Positions 26,277 to 36,316 of a DNA stretch of 64,000 nt are shown here, in pieces (within the stretch, counting starts at the first letter, position 1; each line of letters starts with the position of its first letter). The stretch is taken from contig DHOP01000010.1 of NCBI GenBank assembly GCA_002407775.1, positions 13,789 through 77,788 of the forward strand, given 5' to 3'. The stretch comes from Prevotella sp. UBA5387 (GTDB lineage: Bacteria > Bacteroidota > Bacteroidia > Bacteroidales > Bacteroidaceae). The notes under the pieces were generated by a model. It saw nothing but the letters and a program-made list of their open reading frames with translations, was not told the DNA's origin and ran no database searches. Made by a program: the position numbers and the translations under genes.

Positions 26277-28004
26277 ATGAAAGTTTTAAAATTATCAATC
26301 ATCATATTGGCAGCAATGCTGTCGCTTTCTTCCTGTAACTTCTTGGAAAAGGAACCCACAGACACTACGTCTGGCAGTTATTTCCAAAATGAAGGGGAAG
26401 CAGAATCATTCCTTAGAGGCGTTTACTCCATTCTAACGCAGACCGCATTCTATGGCGGTGACTATTTCTACCTCGCTGGCGGCGACGATATGGAAGCCTA
26501 CGGCGGACCAGGCCGCTCACCATCAAAGGTTGGTATCGTGTGCAACAATGCCAATGCAAGTGACCCCGCAGTTGCTGCTTTCTGGTACGTACTTTATTCT
26601 GGCATCAATAGAGCCAATACGTTCTTGGAACAAGTAAACAACGTGCCTGACATGGGCGAAGACAATCGTCGCGTGCTGACAGCAGAAGCTAGGTTTCTTA
26701 GAGCATTCTATTACTTCAACCTTGTTGAATGCTGGGGTGACGTGCCTTTCAGTACTTCTTCCACTCAGTCGGTGGTTGGCCTTCAGAAAGCACGCACACC
26801 TAAGAATGAGATCTATGACTTCATCTGCAAAGAGATGGACGAGAGCGCCAATGATCTATTGAGCGCTGCTGAGACAGGTTATTTACCAGGACGCGTGTCC
26901 AAGTCTGTGGCTTGGGGTATGTTAGCCAGGGTATATATGTTTCGTGCTGGTGAGCACTTCCGTGACGGCATTCAGTCCGATCCCAATAGCATCACATATT
27001 TCACAGAGGCTAATAAGTATGCCAAACTTGTGATGAACGAGGGTCATAGTCTTGCTCCCAACTACTGGGACTACTTCATTGACCAATGTGCAAATCGATA
27101 TAATTCAACTGCAAAGGAAAGCCTTTGGGAAGCCGAATTTACCGGTAACTACATGACTGATACACGTACTGAAGGTCGTACAGGCAATACTATCGGCATC
27201 ATGGCTCCTGATTTGTCAAATGATATGAGTATCACCGGAAAGGGCGATCCAGGCTACGGCTATTGCTTCTTCTGGAGCACACCTAAGCTCTATCAGCTCT
27301 ATGAGAGCAATGGAGACATCAACCGCATGAACTGGAGCATCGCACCGTTCAAATATACTCAATCAAAGGCTGGACAAGCTGTTGATGGACGTGAATTCGA
27401 GGTTGGCAAGTTGAATGAGGTAATGAGTCAATATGGCAACGAATCATACAGCTATAGCATCACCGCTGTAGGCGCAACTTATGGTGACCGCGAGAAGAAG
27501 ACAGCTTCTACAGACTACGGACGTATGTCAGGAAAGTGGCGCCGCGAATATGAAGCCGACAAGAAGAACAAAAACTTCACTTCAATCAACTTCCCGATAT
27601 TGCGATATGCAGATGTGCTTCTTATGGTTGCTGAGTGCGAGAACGAGATCAACAACGGTCCTACTGCCCTCGCCTACCAGTGCATTAACGAAGTTCGCCA
27701 GCGTGCAGGCATCACTGCCCTCTCAGGTCTGTCTCAAGAAGACTTCAGACAAGCAGTGAAGGACGAGCGTGGTATGGAGCTTTGCTTTGAGATGACGCGT
27801 CACTTCGACCTTATCAGATGGGGCGATTTCGTGAAGAACATGAATGAACTTGCACCTTTAGCAAAGAGTGGCACAAACTGGACTTTAGGTCCAAGCAACA
27901 CCTACACCTACTTCCAGGTATCTTCAGCCTACAACTATTTCCCAATTCCTTCAAGTGAGATGGCTGTCAACAACCAGATCACGAAGAATAATCCAGGCTG
28001 GTAA
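26277..28004 (+). CDS. SusD/RagB-like glycan-binding lipoprotein
   Basis: 575-residue surface lipoprotein that caps the SusC barrel and captures glycan. The lipoprotein signal ends LSLSSC with Cys20. The SusD N-terminal part (NFLEKEPTDTTSGSYFQNEG) and TPR-like helices (RRVLTAEARFLRAFYYFNLV) are followed by the RagB domain with FPILRYADVLLMVAE, the ELCFEMTRHFDLIRWGDF segment and the closing FPIPSSEM. It lies 18 bp after susC, so expression is coupled. Ligand-binding residues cannot be assigned by eye. Confidence 0.95.
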   Translation: MKVLKLSIIILAAMLSLSSCNFLEKEPTDTTSGSYFQNEGEAESFLRGVYSILTQTAFYGGDYFYLAGGDDMEAYGGPGRSPSKVGIVCNNANASDPAVAAFWYVLYSGINRANTFLEQVNNVPDMGEDNRRVLTAEARFLRAFYYFNLVECWGDVPFSTSSTQSVVGLQKARTPKNEIYDFICKEMDESANDLLSAAETGYLPGRVSKSVAWGMLARVYMFRAGEHFRDGIQSDPNSITYFTEANKYAKLVMNEGHSLAPNYWDYFIDQCANRYNSTAKESLWEAEFTGNYMTDTRTEGRTGNTIGIMAPDLSNDMSITGKGDPGYGYCFFWSTPKLYQLYESNGDINRMNWSIAPFKYTQSKAGQAVDGREFEVGKLNEVMSQYGNESYSYSITAVGATYGDREKKTASTDYGRMSGKWRREYEADKKNKNFTSINFPILRYADVLLMVAECENEINNGPTALAYQCINEVRQRAGITALSGLSQEDFRQAVKDERGMELCFEMTRHFDLIRWGDFVKNMNELAPLAKSGTNWTLGPSNTYTYFQVSSAYNYFPIPSSEMAVNNQITKNNPGW

Positions 28005-28041
28005 TCATCAATCATAACAGTAACAAGAAAACATTGTTAAT

Positions 28042-29073
28042 ATGAAATGGCATAAACTTTATATAGTTCCAATGTTCCTAGTAGCCTTGACTGGATGTCA
28101 GTCAGAACTCGAACAGAGTGTAGCATTGGATGTGAGCATTATCCCTAACGAGAACGTCACAACTGTAGGCGATACACTTGTAGTGAAAAAGGGGAGCCCC
28201 ATGGTGTTCAACTTGGTAGGTGATCCTGATTACTTGACATTCTTCAGCGGCGAGCGGGGACATCAGTACATCTACAAAGATCGTGATCGCGTGGATCCAA
28301 ATGATATTGAATCATCCAAGCTGAAACTCTCTATCTGGTATCAATATGGCAATGCAACAACAGCCACTGACTTGATGCACATGTATATTTCTGACTCATT
28401 CCCAGGTTTACTAAAGAGTAATTTCAACGCCGACTCTGTGACTGTGGAAAGCCACGCATGGAAAGACTTGGTTGATCCAACAGCTCTTCCACAAGCACCA
28501 GGTACAGCCGCCAAAGCAGTTAGCTTTGAGGTGGACCTCGCTTCGTACCTCGGCAGTCGCTTCGCCATTGCCTTGAAATATCAAGCTAAGGACAATTCCG
28601 CATCACAGCCAAAGGTGTATATCGTCGACATGAAGATTGTAAACACCATGAAGGATGGTTCAACCTCCACTCTTTATGCGGGTAACTTCGGCTTGACACC
28701 AGTCAACATGATGGCCCACTTCAATTTAGATGATCAGACATCACTCTCGACTAACAAAGAGTATGGTACTGTAACGAACAACACATCAGGAATTTGGAAC
28801 CTAAAAGATGCTGCTACTGGTAATTTCTTCATCCATAGTTCGAATACCGGAAAGGCGTTGAAGTATAGTTGGCTTGTATCCGACCTCATTATGGCTAACG
28901 CTAGCTCACCCGATGCTGGCACAGCCGTCAAGAATATCACACAGAGACTAGATGCCTATACCTATACCTATAATCAAGTCGGAACCTACAAAGCCACATT
29001 CCTTGCTACCAACAGCAACTATAAAGCTGAATCTCGCACAATACGCGAACTCAACATTAAGGTGGTAGAGTAG
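28042..29073 (+). CDS. DUF5017-type PUL surface lipoprotein (SusE-position)
   Basis: 343-residue lipoprotein with its signal ending VALTGC (Cys19), followed by a domain that resembles DUF5017 (PMVFNLVGDPDYLTFFSGE) and a beta-rich C-terminal part. Proteins of this type sit after SusD in PULs in the place of SusE/SusF and are thought to bind glycan at the cell surface. It begins 37 bp after the SusD gene, and the PL8 gene follows after 3 bp. Family naming is by resemblance; binding specificity is unknown. Confidence 0.78.
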   Translation: MKWHKLYIVPMFLVALTGCQSELEQSVALDVSIIPNENVTTVGDTLVVKKGSPMVFNLVGDPDYLTFFSGERGHQYIYKDRDRVDPNDIESSKLKLSIWYQYGNATTATDLMHMYISDSFPGLLKSNFNADSVTVESHAWKDLVDPTALPQAPGTAAKAVSFEVDLASYLGSRFAIALKYQAKDNSASQPKVYIVDMKIVNTMKDGSTSTLYAGNFGLTPVNMMAHFNLDDQTSLSTNKEYGTVTNNTSGIWNLKDAATGNFFIHSSNTGKALKYSWLVSDLIMANASSPDAGTAVKNITQRLDAYTYTYNQVGTYKATFLATNSNYKAESRTIRELNIKVVE

Positions 29074-29076
29074 CTC

Positions 29077-32000
29077 ATGTACAAAGATTTTATTCTTAGA
29101 CTTTCCACCGTTGTTGCACTACTAGTGCCAACGGTGGGTAGCTTTGCTCAGCTCTATGACGACCCGCGCATGTTCTCATTCGAGGACAAGAAGGATTTGT
29201 CATACATCTCTGCAGACAAGTCATCGGTTGCATTATCGAATGACCATTACAAGAATGGAGAAAAATCTTTAGCTTGGACTTTTCAGCCTAGCGCTACGCT
29301 TAGTCTGAAAAAGGACTTGCAGTTTGAACCTCATATTAAGGGAGATCGAGACAACTATTTGTCTGCCTTTATTGTATGGGTATATAATGAAAACCCTATC
29401 GCTGATAAGCAAATTCGTTTCCAATTCTATAAAAACGGAAAACTATGCACATCCTTCCCTTTCAACATTAACTTCAAAGGATGGAGGGGTGCGTGGGTTT
29501 GCTACGAACGAGACATGGAGGGAACGCCTGAGACCGGCATGAACGAGATCAAGGTTGTGGCTCCAAATGTGAAAGGAAAACTCTATATTGACCATCTCAT
29601 CACTGCCATCAAGGTTGATCCAAGACAGCAGACTGCAGACCTTCAAGTACCATTCGTCAACAAGGATACAGATAATCATTGGCTGATTATCATGCGCAAC
29701 AATCAGACAAAGCCTGATATCGCCTTATCTCCTGTTACTGACAATCAGCGTAAGGAAATCAAATTGATGGAAGATCGCTTCCGTTCGATCATCTATACGC
29801 CAGCAAAGTTCTATCCTAAACAGATGCAAGAGTTGCAGCAACAGCTCAAAAAATACAACATCAAAGAGAAGAACGGCCGTGTAACTGGACAGCCCATTTG
29901 GTTTGTTCGCCATGCTGAGGCTTACGAGCGAATGATCCCTAATTGGGACAAGGAAATCCTCACACGTACCGGTTTCGAGATGAACGACTACTTCAGGCTA
30001 ATGGAAAGAATTGCCATTGGTTACAACAATGCCACTGAGGTAGCTGATATGGAAAAGCTGAAGTCGATGTTTATGCTCATGTATGACCATATCACCGACC
30101 AGGGTGTGACCTATGGCTCATGTTGGGGAAACATTCATCACTATGGCTATAGCATGCGAAGCATGTATATTGCTTACTTCCTTATGAAGGATGCGCTTAA
30201 AGAAGCCGGCAAGCTTCAGGAGGCAGAGCAGACCATGATTTGGTATTCGCAAGTGAATGAACTCTATCAAAAGCCCACAACTACTGGCATAGACATGGAC
30301 ACTTTCAACACAGCCTCAATTGGTTGTATGGGGAGTATCCTTCTGATGGATGATTCACCTGAGAAGGTGCGCTATCTCCGTTCTTGTTCAAGATGGCTTG
30401 ATTGGGGCAGCAGACCAGCAGTAGGTCTTCGCGATGCCTTCAAGGTTGATGGTTCTGCCTATCACCATTGCAATAACTACCCTGCTTACGCAATAGGCGG
30501 TTTAAATGGCGCCACACAAATGATATACATCGTTAGCGGTACCGAATTTGCAGTTAGCGAGCTAGCTCATCAAACAGTCAAGAATGTGTTGCTTGCCATG
30601 CGCTTCTATTGCAACAAGACAAGCTTCCCACTATCAATGTCTGGAAGGCATCCAGACGGTAAAGGACAGCTTACCCCTACACATTATGCCTATATGGCTC
30701 TTGCTGGAACGCCTGATGGAAAGAATGACTTCGATCCAGACATGGCTGCGGTATATATGCGCCTGATGACTGCTCCGAAGTCCTCACTCGACAAGAAAAC
30801 CTACAACAATTTCAAGAAAAAAGGCGTCGTAGCTGAATCGGATCCACAGGGAAACATGGCATTAGGTTATGCTTGTGTTTCTGTTCAACGTCGCAACAAC
30901 TGGTCTGCTATAGTTCGTGGAACCAGTCGTTATCTCTGGGGAGCTGAGCATTATGTTGGCGAGAACCTATATGGCAGATATTTAAGCTATGGAACCATGC
31001 AACTATTAACGGCTCCTCAAGGTCAGGAGGTAACGCCACTCAGCAGTGGATGGGTTCAACCCGGATTTGATTGGAACCGTATGCCTGGAGCCACATATAT
31101 CCACCTGCCTTACGAAGACTTAAAGGCAAAGATACGTAATGTCGATATCTCTTCTGGCGTCGAGGAAATGTTATATTCGGATGAAGCCTTCGCCGGTGGA
31201 TTGTCACAACTTGGAAAAGACGGTAACTTCGGAATGAAGCTTCACGAACATGACAAGTACAATGGCTCCATGCGTGCTCGCAAGTCGTATCATTTCTTTG
31301 ATAACGTAATCGTTTGCTTAGGCTCAGACATCGAAAATATCAATAAAAACAACGATACTGAGACTACAATCTTCCAGATGGCTGCAACAGACGATGCTGC
31401 CAAGTCATATTGGAGTAACTATAAGGCCAACGACAAGACTTGGATAGATAATCTTGGAACAGGTTACTATACTCCAGAAAAGGTGACATTCACCGGATTG
31501 GTGAATCAAACATCACGAACAGAAGACACTGACGAGCCTACCCAAGGGCAATGGGCTTCATTGTATATCAATCACGGTAAAGCTCCACAAGGCGCTTCCT
31601 ATGAATACGCAGTGCTTCCCCAGACGACAACCGAAAAGTTGGCTAGCTTTGCCACAAGTCCAACGTATAGGGTCATAGAGAAGGATCGTAACGCTCATAT
31701 CGTTCAGTCTATCCCAACGCAGACCTACTCCTATGTCATCTTCGAGACCCCTGGGAAGAATTTCGTAGAGGGACCATTGCAAAAGACTGACACAACGTGT
31801 CTGGTAATGATTCGTCCATACGGAGCAAAGAAGCTTGCCCTTACCGTGACCCAACCTGACCTTGCATTTTACAGAGGCCCTAGCGATGACGTCTACAAGG
31901 ACGGTAAAAGAGTCGAGCGAAGCATCTACGGAAGACCATGGATTGACAACCCCAGCATGGAGATTCCAGTGACTGTAACCTTGTTGGGCAAGTGGAATGT

Positions 32001-32106
32001 CACCGAGACGGATAATATCAAGCTTGTGGAGCAAACCAGTCAAGCCACAACCATCCGCTTCATCTGCAAGGATGGGCTCAGTTATAACACCATATTAAAT
32101 CGATAA
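29077..32106 (+). CDS. PL8 chondroitinase ABC-type polysaccharide lyase
   Basis: 1009-residue secreted lyase of family PL8, resembling chondroitin sulfate ABC lyases. A signal peptide (about 1-25) precedes a Lyase_N jelly roll (about 28-200), an alpha/alpha-toroid catalytic domain (about 210-600) and beta-sandwich domains (about 620-1005). The motif [15 protein letters not shown] carries His464 and Tyr471, which align with His501 and Tyr508 of Proteus chondroitinase ABC I. It would cut chondroitin/dermatan sulfate or hyaluronan to unsaturated disaccharides, the substrate for the GH88 enzyme that follows after 6 bp. Exact specificity is not readable; PL8 also includes xanthan lyases, but those differ in architecture. 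Confidence 0.9.
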   Translation: MYKDFILRLSTVVALLVPTVGSFAQLYDDPRMFSFEDKKDLSYISADKSSVALSNDHYKNGEKSLAWTFQPSATLSLKKDLQFEPHIKGDRDNYLSAFIVWVYNENPIADKQIRFQFYKNGKLCTSFPFNINFKGWRGAWVCYERDMEGTPETGMNEIKVVAPNVKGKLYIDHLITAIKVDPRQQTADLQVPFVNKDTDNHWLIIMRNNQTKPDIALSPVTDNQRKEIKLMEDRFRSIIYTPAKFYPKQMQELQQQLKKYNIKEKNGRVTGQPIWFVRHAEAYERMIPNWDKEILTRTGFEMNDYFRLMERIAIGYNNATEVADMEKLKSMFMLMYDHITDQGVTYGSCWGNIHHYGYSMRSMYIAYFLMKDALKEAGKLQEAEQTMIWYSQVNELYQKPTTTGIDMDTFNTASIGCMGSILLMDDSPEKVRYLRSCSRWLDWGSRPAVGLRDAFKVDGSAYHHCNNYPAYAIGGLNGATQMIYIVSGTEFAVSELAHQTVKNVLLAMRFYCNKTSFPLSMSGRHPDGKGQLTPTHYAYMALAGTPDGKNDFDPDMAAVYMRLMTAPKSSLDKKTYNNFKKKGVVAESDPQGNMALGYACVSVQRRNNWSAIVRGTSRYLWGAEHYVGENLYGRYLSYGTMQLLTAPQGQEVTPLSSGWVQPGFDWNRMPGATYIHLPYEDLKAKIRNVDISSGVEEMLYSDEAFAGGLSQLGKDGNFGMKLHEHDKYNGSMRARKSYHFFDNVIVCLGSDIENINKNNDTETTIFQMAATDDAAKSYWSNYKANDKTWIDNLGTGYYTPEKVTFTGLVNQTSRTEDTDEPTQGQWASLYINHGKAPQGASYEYAVLPQTTTEKLASFATSPTYRVIEKDRNAHIVQSIPTQTYSYVIFETPGKNFVEGPLQKTDTTCLVMIRPYGAKKLALTVTQPDLAFYRGPSDDVYKDGKRVERSIYGRPWIDNPSMEIPVTVTLLGKWNVTETDNIKLVEQTSQATTIRFICKDGLSYNTILNR

Positions 32107-32112
32107 CAAAAC

Positions 32113-33306
32113 ATGGAAATTAAGAAGACATTCATATCATTGACCGTTGCCTTCATGTTCCCCATTTTGTGTATGGGCAGCAGCAAGGACATGACAAATA
32201 TCGTCAACGATGATATTACTTTTGCTTCACGTCAGTATTCACTTATGCTTGACAAACTGGGACGGTCTGGAAAGATCAACAATCCTAAGACAATGGACAA
32301 GTTGAGCAAGCTGGTGTTAATCCCAGGTGACGATTGGTGCTCTGGGTTCTTTCCTGGATCGTTGTGGTATCTGTCCCAGTTGACTGGGGATAAGTCATGG
32401 CAGAAACAAGCTAAGCGCTTCACAGAGTCACTCGACTCAATCCAATATCTCACCTGGCATCATGATGTCGGCTTTATGATTGGCTGCAGTTATCTGAATG
32501 GATACCGCATCAACCCTACCAAAGCTTACAAAAAGGTAATCATCCAGACCGCCAAATCACTCTGTACTCGTTTTCGTCCTAAAGCTGGTATCATTCAGTC
32601 ATGGAACGTGGACAAGGGATGGCAATCTCAGAAAGGATGGACTTGTCCTGTGATTATCGACAATATGATGAATCTGGAGATATTATTCGAGGCTACGCGT
32701 CTTAGTGGTGATTCCACCTACTGGAATATTGCCGTAGCTCATGCAAACACAACCTTGGCTAATCATTTCCGTCCCGATGCCAGCTGCTATCATGTTGTGG
32801 ACTACGATCCAGCAACAGGCGCAGTGCTGCATCGTCAGACTGCTCAAGGCTATTCAGATGAAAGTACTTGGGCAAGAGGACAGGCTTGGGCTGTTTATGG
32901 CTATACTGTATGCTACAGATATACACATGACAAGAAATATCTAGACCAGGCGGTCAAGACATTGAATTTGATGATACGTCACAAGAATATGCCATCAGAC
33001 TTGGTACCTTATTGGGACTATAATGCTCCTAATATTCCTAATGAGCCGCGTGATGTCTCTGCAGCTGCTTGCATAGCCTCGGCATTATACGAAATGGATG
33101 GTTATTTGCCTGATCATGGATATTCGAATCTAGCTGATCGAATCCTCATCTCATTGTCTTCACCCGACTATTTGGCAACAATAGGCAAGAATTCTGGATT
33201 TCTGTTGATGCATTCTGTAGGAAGTATTCCACATAATAATGAAATCGATGTTCCGTTAAATTACGCGGACTATTATTTCTTAGAAGCCTTATATAGAAGG
33301 AAATGA
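32113..33306 (+). CDS. GH88 unsaturated glucuronyl hydrolase
   Basis: 397-residue enzyme that removes the 4,5-unsaturated uronic acid from lyase products by hydration. The alpha/alpha-barrel carries the two expected aspartates, Asp118 in WHHDVGFMIGCSY and Asp183 in IIDNMMNLEIL, and the conserved DESTWARGQAWAVYGY. An N-terminal hydrophobic segment (about 1-22) is probably a signal peptide, placing it in the periplasm. It follows PL8 directly, and its last codon overlaps the sulfatase start by 4 bp (ATGA), so translation is coupled. Confidence 0.94.
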   Translation: MEIKKTFISLTVAFMFPILCMGSSKDMTNIVNDDITFASRQYSLMLDKLGRSGKINNPKTMDKLSKLVLIPGDDWCSGFFPGSLWYLSQLTGDKSWQKQAKRFTESLDSIQYLTWHHDVGFMIGCSYLNGYRINPTKAYKKVIIQTAKSLCTRFRPKAGIIQSWNVDKGWQSQKGWTCPVIIDNMMNLEILFEATRLSGDSTYWNIAVAHANTTLANHFRPDASCYHVVDYDPATGAVLHRQTAQGYSDESTWARGQAWAVYGYTVCYRYTHDKKYLDQAVKTLNLMIRHKNMPSDLVPYWDYNAPNIPNEPRDVSAAACIASALYEMDGYLPDHGYSNLADRILISLSSPDYLATIGKNSGFLLMHSVGSIPHNNEIDVPLNYADYYFLEALYRRK

Positions 33307-34841
33307 AAAAACTGTGGTTTGTCTTGTGTGTGGGATTGCTCCCACAAATGATGTTAGCTTCGGGCAAACGTATTGCCCGACCTAACATCGTTTATGTTTT
33401 TCCAGATCAGTTTCGTAACAGTGCCATGGGCATCTGGAGAGAGGAAGGCTTTTCTGAGCATGTGAATTTCAGAGGAGATCCCACTCATACGCCAAACATT
33501 AATAAGTTTGCCCGGCAATCAATGGTGCTTACTGAAGCACAAAGTAATTTCCCATTAAGCAGTCCACATCGGGGCAGTTTACTTACCGGAATGTATCCTA
33601 ATCGTAGTGGAGTATCGCTCAATTGCACATCCGTTCGCCCATTCAGCTATATCCGCCCTGAGACAAAATGCATGAGCGATGTATTTAGGACAGCAGGATA
33701 TGACTGTGGATACATAGGAAAACTTCACGCAGACAGACCCGAAAAGAACGACCCCAACAACCCTGGACATTACGTAGAAGACAGCAATCCTGTATGGGAT
33801 GCCTTCACTCCTAAGAGTCGCAGGCATGGATTCAACTATTGGTACTCCTATGGGACGTTTGACGAGCACAAGAATCCTCATTATTGGGATAACAATGGCG
33901 TCAAGCATGAGCCCCATGAGTGGTCCCCTATCCATGAAGCCAACAAGGCTGCAGAATACATTCTCAACAAGAATAACGAAAGAGACTCATCGCGACCATT
34001 CTTTCTAATGGTGAGTATGAATCCTCCACACAGTCCCTATCGTTCGCTTAACGATTGCATGGAAGAGGACTACGACCTTTACAAGGACATGCCTATAGAC
34101 AGTCTACTCGTCCGAGACAATGCAAATCGGACGATGGATAAGTCAAAATCGGCTGCCTACTACTTTGCCTCTGTCACGGGAGTTGATAAAGCCTTCGGAC
34201 ACATTCTAGAGGCCATACGTAAGGCAGGACTAGACGATAACACCATTGTCATCTTCACATCCGATCATGGTGAGACCATGTGCAGCCAAGGTACGGACGA
34301 CCCCAAGAATTCCCCATACACCGAGGCAATGAATGTTCCTTTCCTGATTCGTTATCCTAATAAGATTCAGCCTCGAGTTGACACCAGTACCATGTTGTCT
34401 TCACCCGACATCATGCCTACCCTTCTTGGGTTATCAGGATTAGGAAAGAAAATTCCAAAGACAGTTCAAGGAAAAAACTATTCATCGATATTGCTTGATA
34501 AAAATTCAAAGGTTGCAGCTCCGCATTCAGCCCTTTATATCCAGAATATTGACGGAAAGAAAGCTGAGGACGGCACCGTAATTGACTATTTCCCATCAGC
34601 ACGTGGCATAAAGACATTGCGCTACACTTTAGCTTTTTACCTGAATAAGAATAAAAACCTTGTGAAAACCCTTTTCTTTGACGACCAAGCCGATCCCTAT
34701 CAAATGTGCAACATCGCACCAGAAGAGCGTAAAGCCGATTACAATCAATTGTGCCAAGAACTCGGTAAGTTGCTGAAAGATATTGATGACCCATGGTATC
34801 AGCAAAAGATGCTGGGCAATATCATTCCTTATAACAAATAA
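33303..34841 (+). CDS. Ser-type sulfatase (family S1)
   Basis: 512-residue secreted arylsulfatase-fold enzyme that removes sulfate esters from glycan. After a signal peptide (about 1-20, ending MLASG) come the metal-binding IVYVFPDQFRN, the active-site SSPHRGSLLTG, in which Ser86 sits at the formylglycine position, GYIGKLH and FTSDHGE. A serine at that position means maturation by the anaerobic enzyme anSME, which is not in this window. The signature has His in place of the usual second Ser or Ala (S-x-P-H-R), an accepted variation. S1 subfamily, and so 2-, 4- or 6-sulfate preference, cannot be assigned. Confidence 0.92.
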   Translation: MKKLWFVLCVGLLPQMMLASGKRIARPNIVYVFPDQFRNSAMGIWREEGFSEHVNFRGDPTHTPNINKFARQSMVLTEAQSNFPLSSPHRGSLLTGMYPNRSGVSLNCTSVRPFSYIRPETKCMSDVFRTAGYDCGYIGKLHADRPEKNDPNNPGHYVEDSNPVWDAFTPKSRRHGFNYWYSYGTFDEHKNPHYWDNNGVKHEPHEWSPIHEANKAAEYILNKNNERDSSRPFFLMVSMNPPHSPYRSLNDCMEEDYDLYKDMPIDSLLVRDNANRTMDKSKSAAYYFASVTGVDKAFGHILEAIRKAGLDDNTIVIFTSDHGETMCSQGTDDPKNSPYTEAMNVPFLIRYPNKIQPRVDTSTMLSSPDIMPTLLGLSGLGKKIPKTVQGKNYSSILLDKNSKVAAPHSALYIQNIDGKKAEDGTVIDYFPSARGIKTLRYTLAFYLNKNKNLVKTLFFDDQADPYQMCNIAPEERKADYNQLCQELGKLLKDIDDPWYQQKMLGNIIPYNK

Positions 34842-34858
34842 TACATCATCTTCCCACG

Positions 34859-36118
34859 ATGGCAAACGGGTTGAATCATATGATAAGCAATAACAGATTA
34901 TCCCAAAAATATATCTTTACACTGGCACTAAGCTTTTTTCTCTCTGTCTCATCAGTGGCAAAGACCATTCATGTCACAGTGAAAAACAAATCTCAGATAC
35001 AAAGACGAGAAATCGTTTCCATTGATGCTCGTCAGGTTTACAATCGACTTCAACTTCCTTTTGGAAGTCCTATTCTCGTACACAATCCCGATGGTTTGCA
35101 AGAGTCATACCAGCTAACAGCTGATAGTCTACTCCTCGTTGAAGCCATGGTACGTCCTCTTGGCAGCATGACCTATGAGGTATCTGGTGGTGTTCCAAAA
35201 AACTTTGAGAGTTTTGCAGAAGGTCATCTCTATGCATGGAGGGTTGATGACTTCACTTGGGAGAACGACTTGACGGCTTATCGTGCCTATGGTCCTGCCC
35301 TTCAGCGCACAGGCGAGAAATCCTATGGATTTGACGTGTGGCTCAAATCCGTATCCAAATTGGTTGTTGCCGATCGCTACAAACGTGTTTTTGAGGCAAA
35401 CCAAGAGGAGAAAACGCTGAGACAGCAGGGCCTTACCGCCCAGGCAGACTCCGTGAAACGGGAGAATTCTCTGCATCTTGACCATGGCAATGGTTTAGAC
35501 TGTTACAATGTTGGACCATCCTTAGGCTGTGGTACTCCCGCCTTAATGCTGGGCGACAGCATCATTATGCCCTACTGTTATCAGCGTTATAGAATCCTTG
35601 ACAATGGGCCATTGCGATTCGAAGCAGAGTTTGTCTACCAGCCAATGACAATAAATGGTCAGAAGAATGTAGTCGAGCACCGTCTTGTAAGTCTTGACAA
35701 AGGGAGCTACTTCAACCGAATAACGGTGTGGTATGAGCATCTTGCCAAGCCTTCAAAGTTCTGTTCTGGCTTTGTCATTCACTCTGACGACACTACCAGC
35801 CTGCGTCTAGGCAATAATTTTGTACAATATGCCGATCCAACAGATAGTCCTGTAAGACATAATTTTCAGATTTATGTGGCTGTCTTGTTCCCATATAACG
35901 CCGTAAACACTAGACTGCTTCCAGATGCCAATCCTAACGCAGGAATAGCTGGTCACGCCATTGGCGAGATGACTATTCAACCAAATAAGAAGATCACCTA
36001 TTACTTTGGAGCAGGATGGACTGAATCAGGAGTAAGAAATCAGCAAATGTGGCAATCAGAGATTGATAGCTATATGAGTGCGTTGGCTTCACCCCTCGCC
36101 GTCGAAATTACAGACTAA
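34859..36118 (+). CDS. DUF4861 family secreted protein
   Basis: 419-residue protein of the DUF4861 family, found in Bacteroidota PULs for uronic-acid polymers, with no confirmed activity. A signal peptide ending around SVAKT follows a start at 34859 or at the ATG at 34880. Family-like stretches are YGPALQRTGEKSYGFDVWLK, VKRENSLHLDHGNGLDCYNV and IAGHAIGEMTIQPNKKITYYFGAGW. It starts 17 bp after the sulfatase and is the last gene of the second PUL unit; a strong hairpin lies between it and the convergent GH3 gene. Confidence 0.82.
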   Translation: MANGLNHMISNNRLSQKYIFTLALSFFLSVSSVAKTIHVTVKNKSQIQRREIVSIDARQVYNRLQLPFGSPILVHNPDGLQESYQLTADSLLLVEAMVRPLGSMTYEVSGGVPKNFESFAEGHLYAWRVDDFTWENDLTAYRAYGPALQRTGEKSYGFDVWLKSVSKLVVADRYKRVFEANQEEKTLRQQGLTAQADSVKRENSLHLDHGNGLDCYNVGPSLGCGTPALMLGDSIIMPYCYQRYRILDNGPLRFEAEFVYQPMTINGQKNVVEHRLVSLDKGSYFNRITVWYEHLAKPSKFCSGFVIHSDDTTSLRLGNNFVQYADPTDSPVRHNFQIYVAVLFPYNAVNTRLLPDANPNAGIAGHAIGEMTIQPNKKITYYFGAGWTESGVRNQQMWQSEIDSYMSALASPLAVEITD

Positions 36119-36255
36119 TCATATCAGAAAGAAACATAATTCGAGCGATGAAATACTCATTTACAATGTCTTTCTTGTAAAACATCTAAGTAACAATTTA
36201 GCTGGTTTTTGCTTCAAAGAACATTCGATGGAATCAGTATTGAACATAATAAACG

Positions 36256-36292
36256 AAGCGGTGGAATAGACTTGGTATCTATTCCACCGCTT
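36256..36292. terminator. Bidirectional terminator between the PUL and the GH3 gene
   Basis: Perfect 14-bp stem AAGCGGTGGAATAG (36256-36269) with CTATTCCACCGCTT (36279-36292). T-rich sequence follows on the plus strand and the pair lies between convergent genes. Confidence 0.85.
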
Positions 36293-36316
36293 TAGTTATA
36301 TGAAATGGATATGTGA

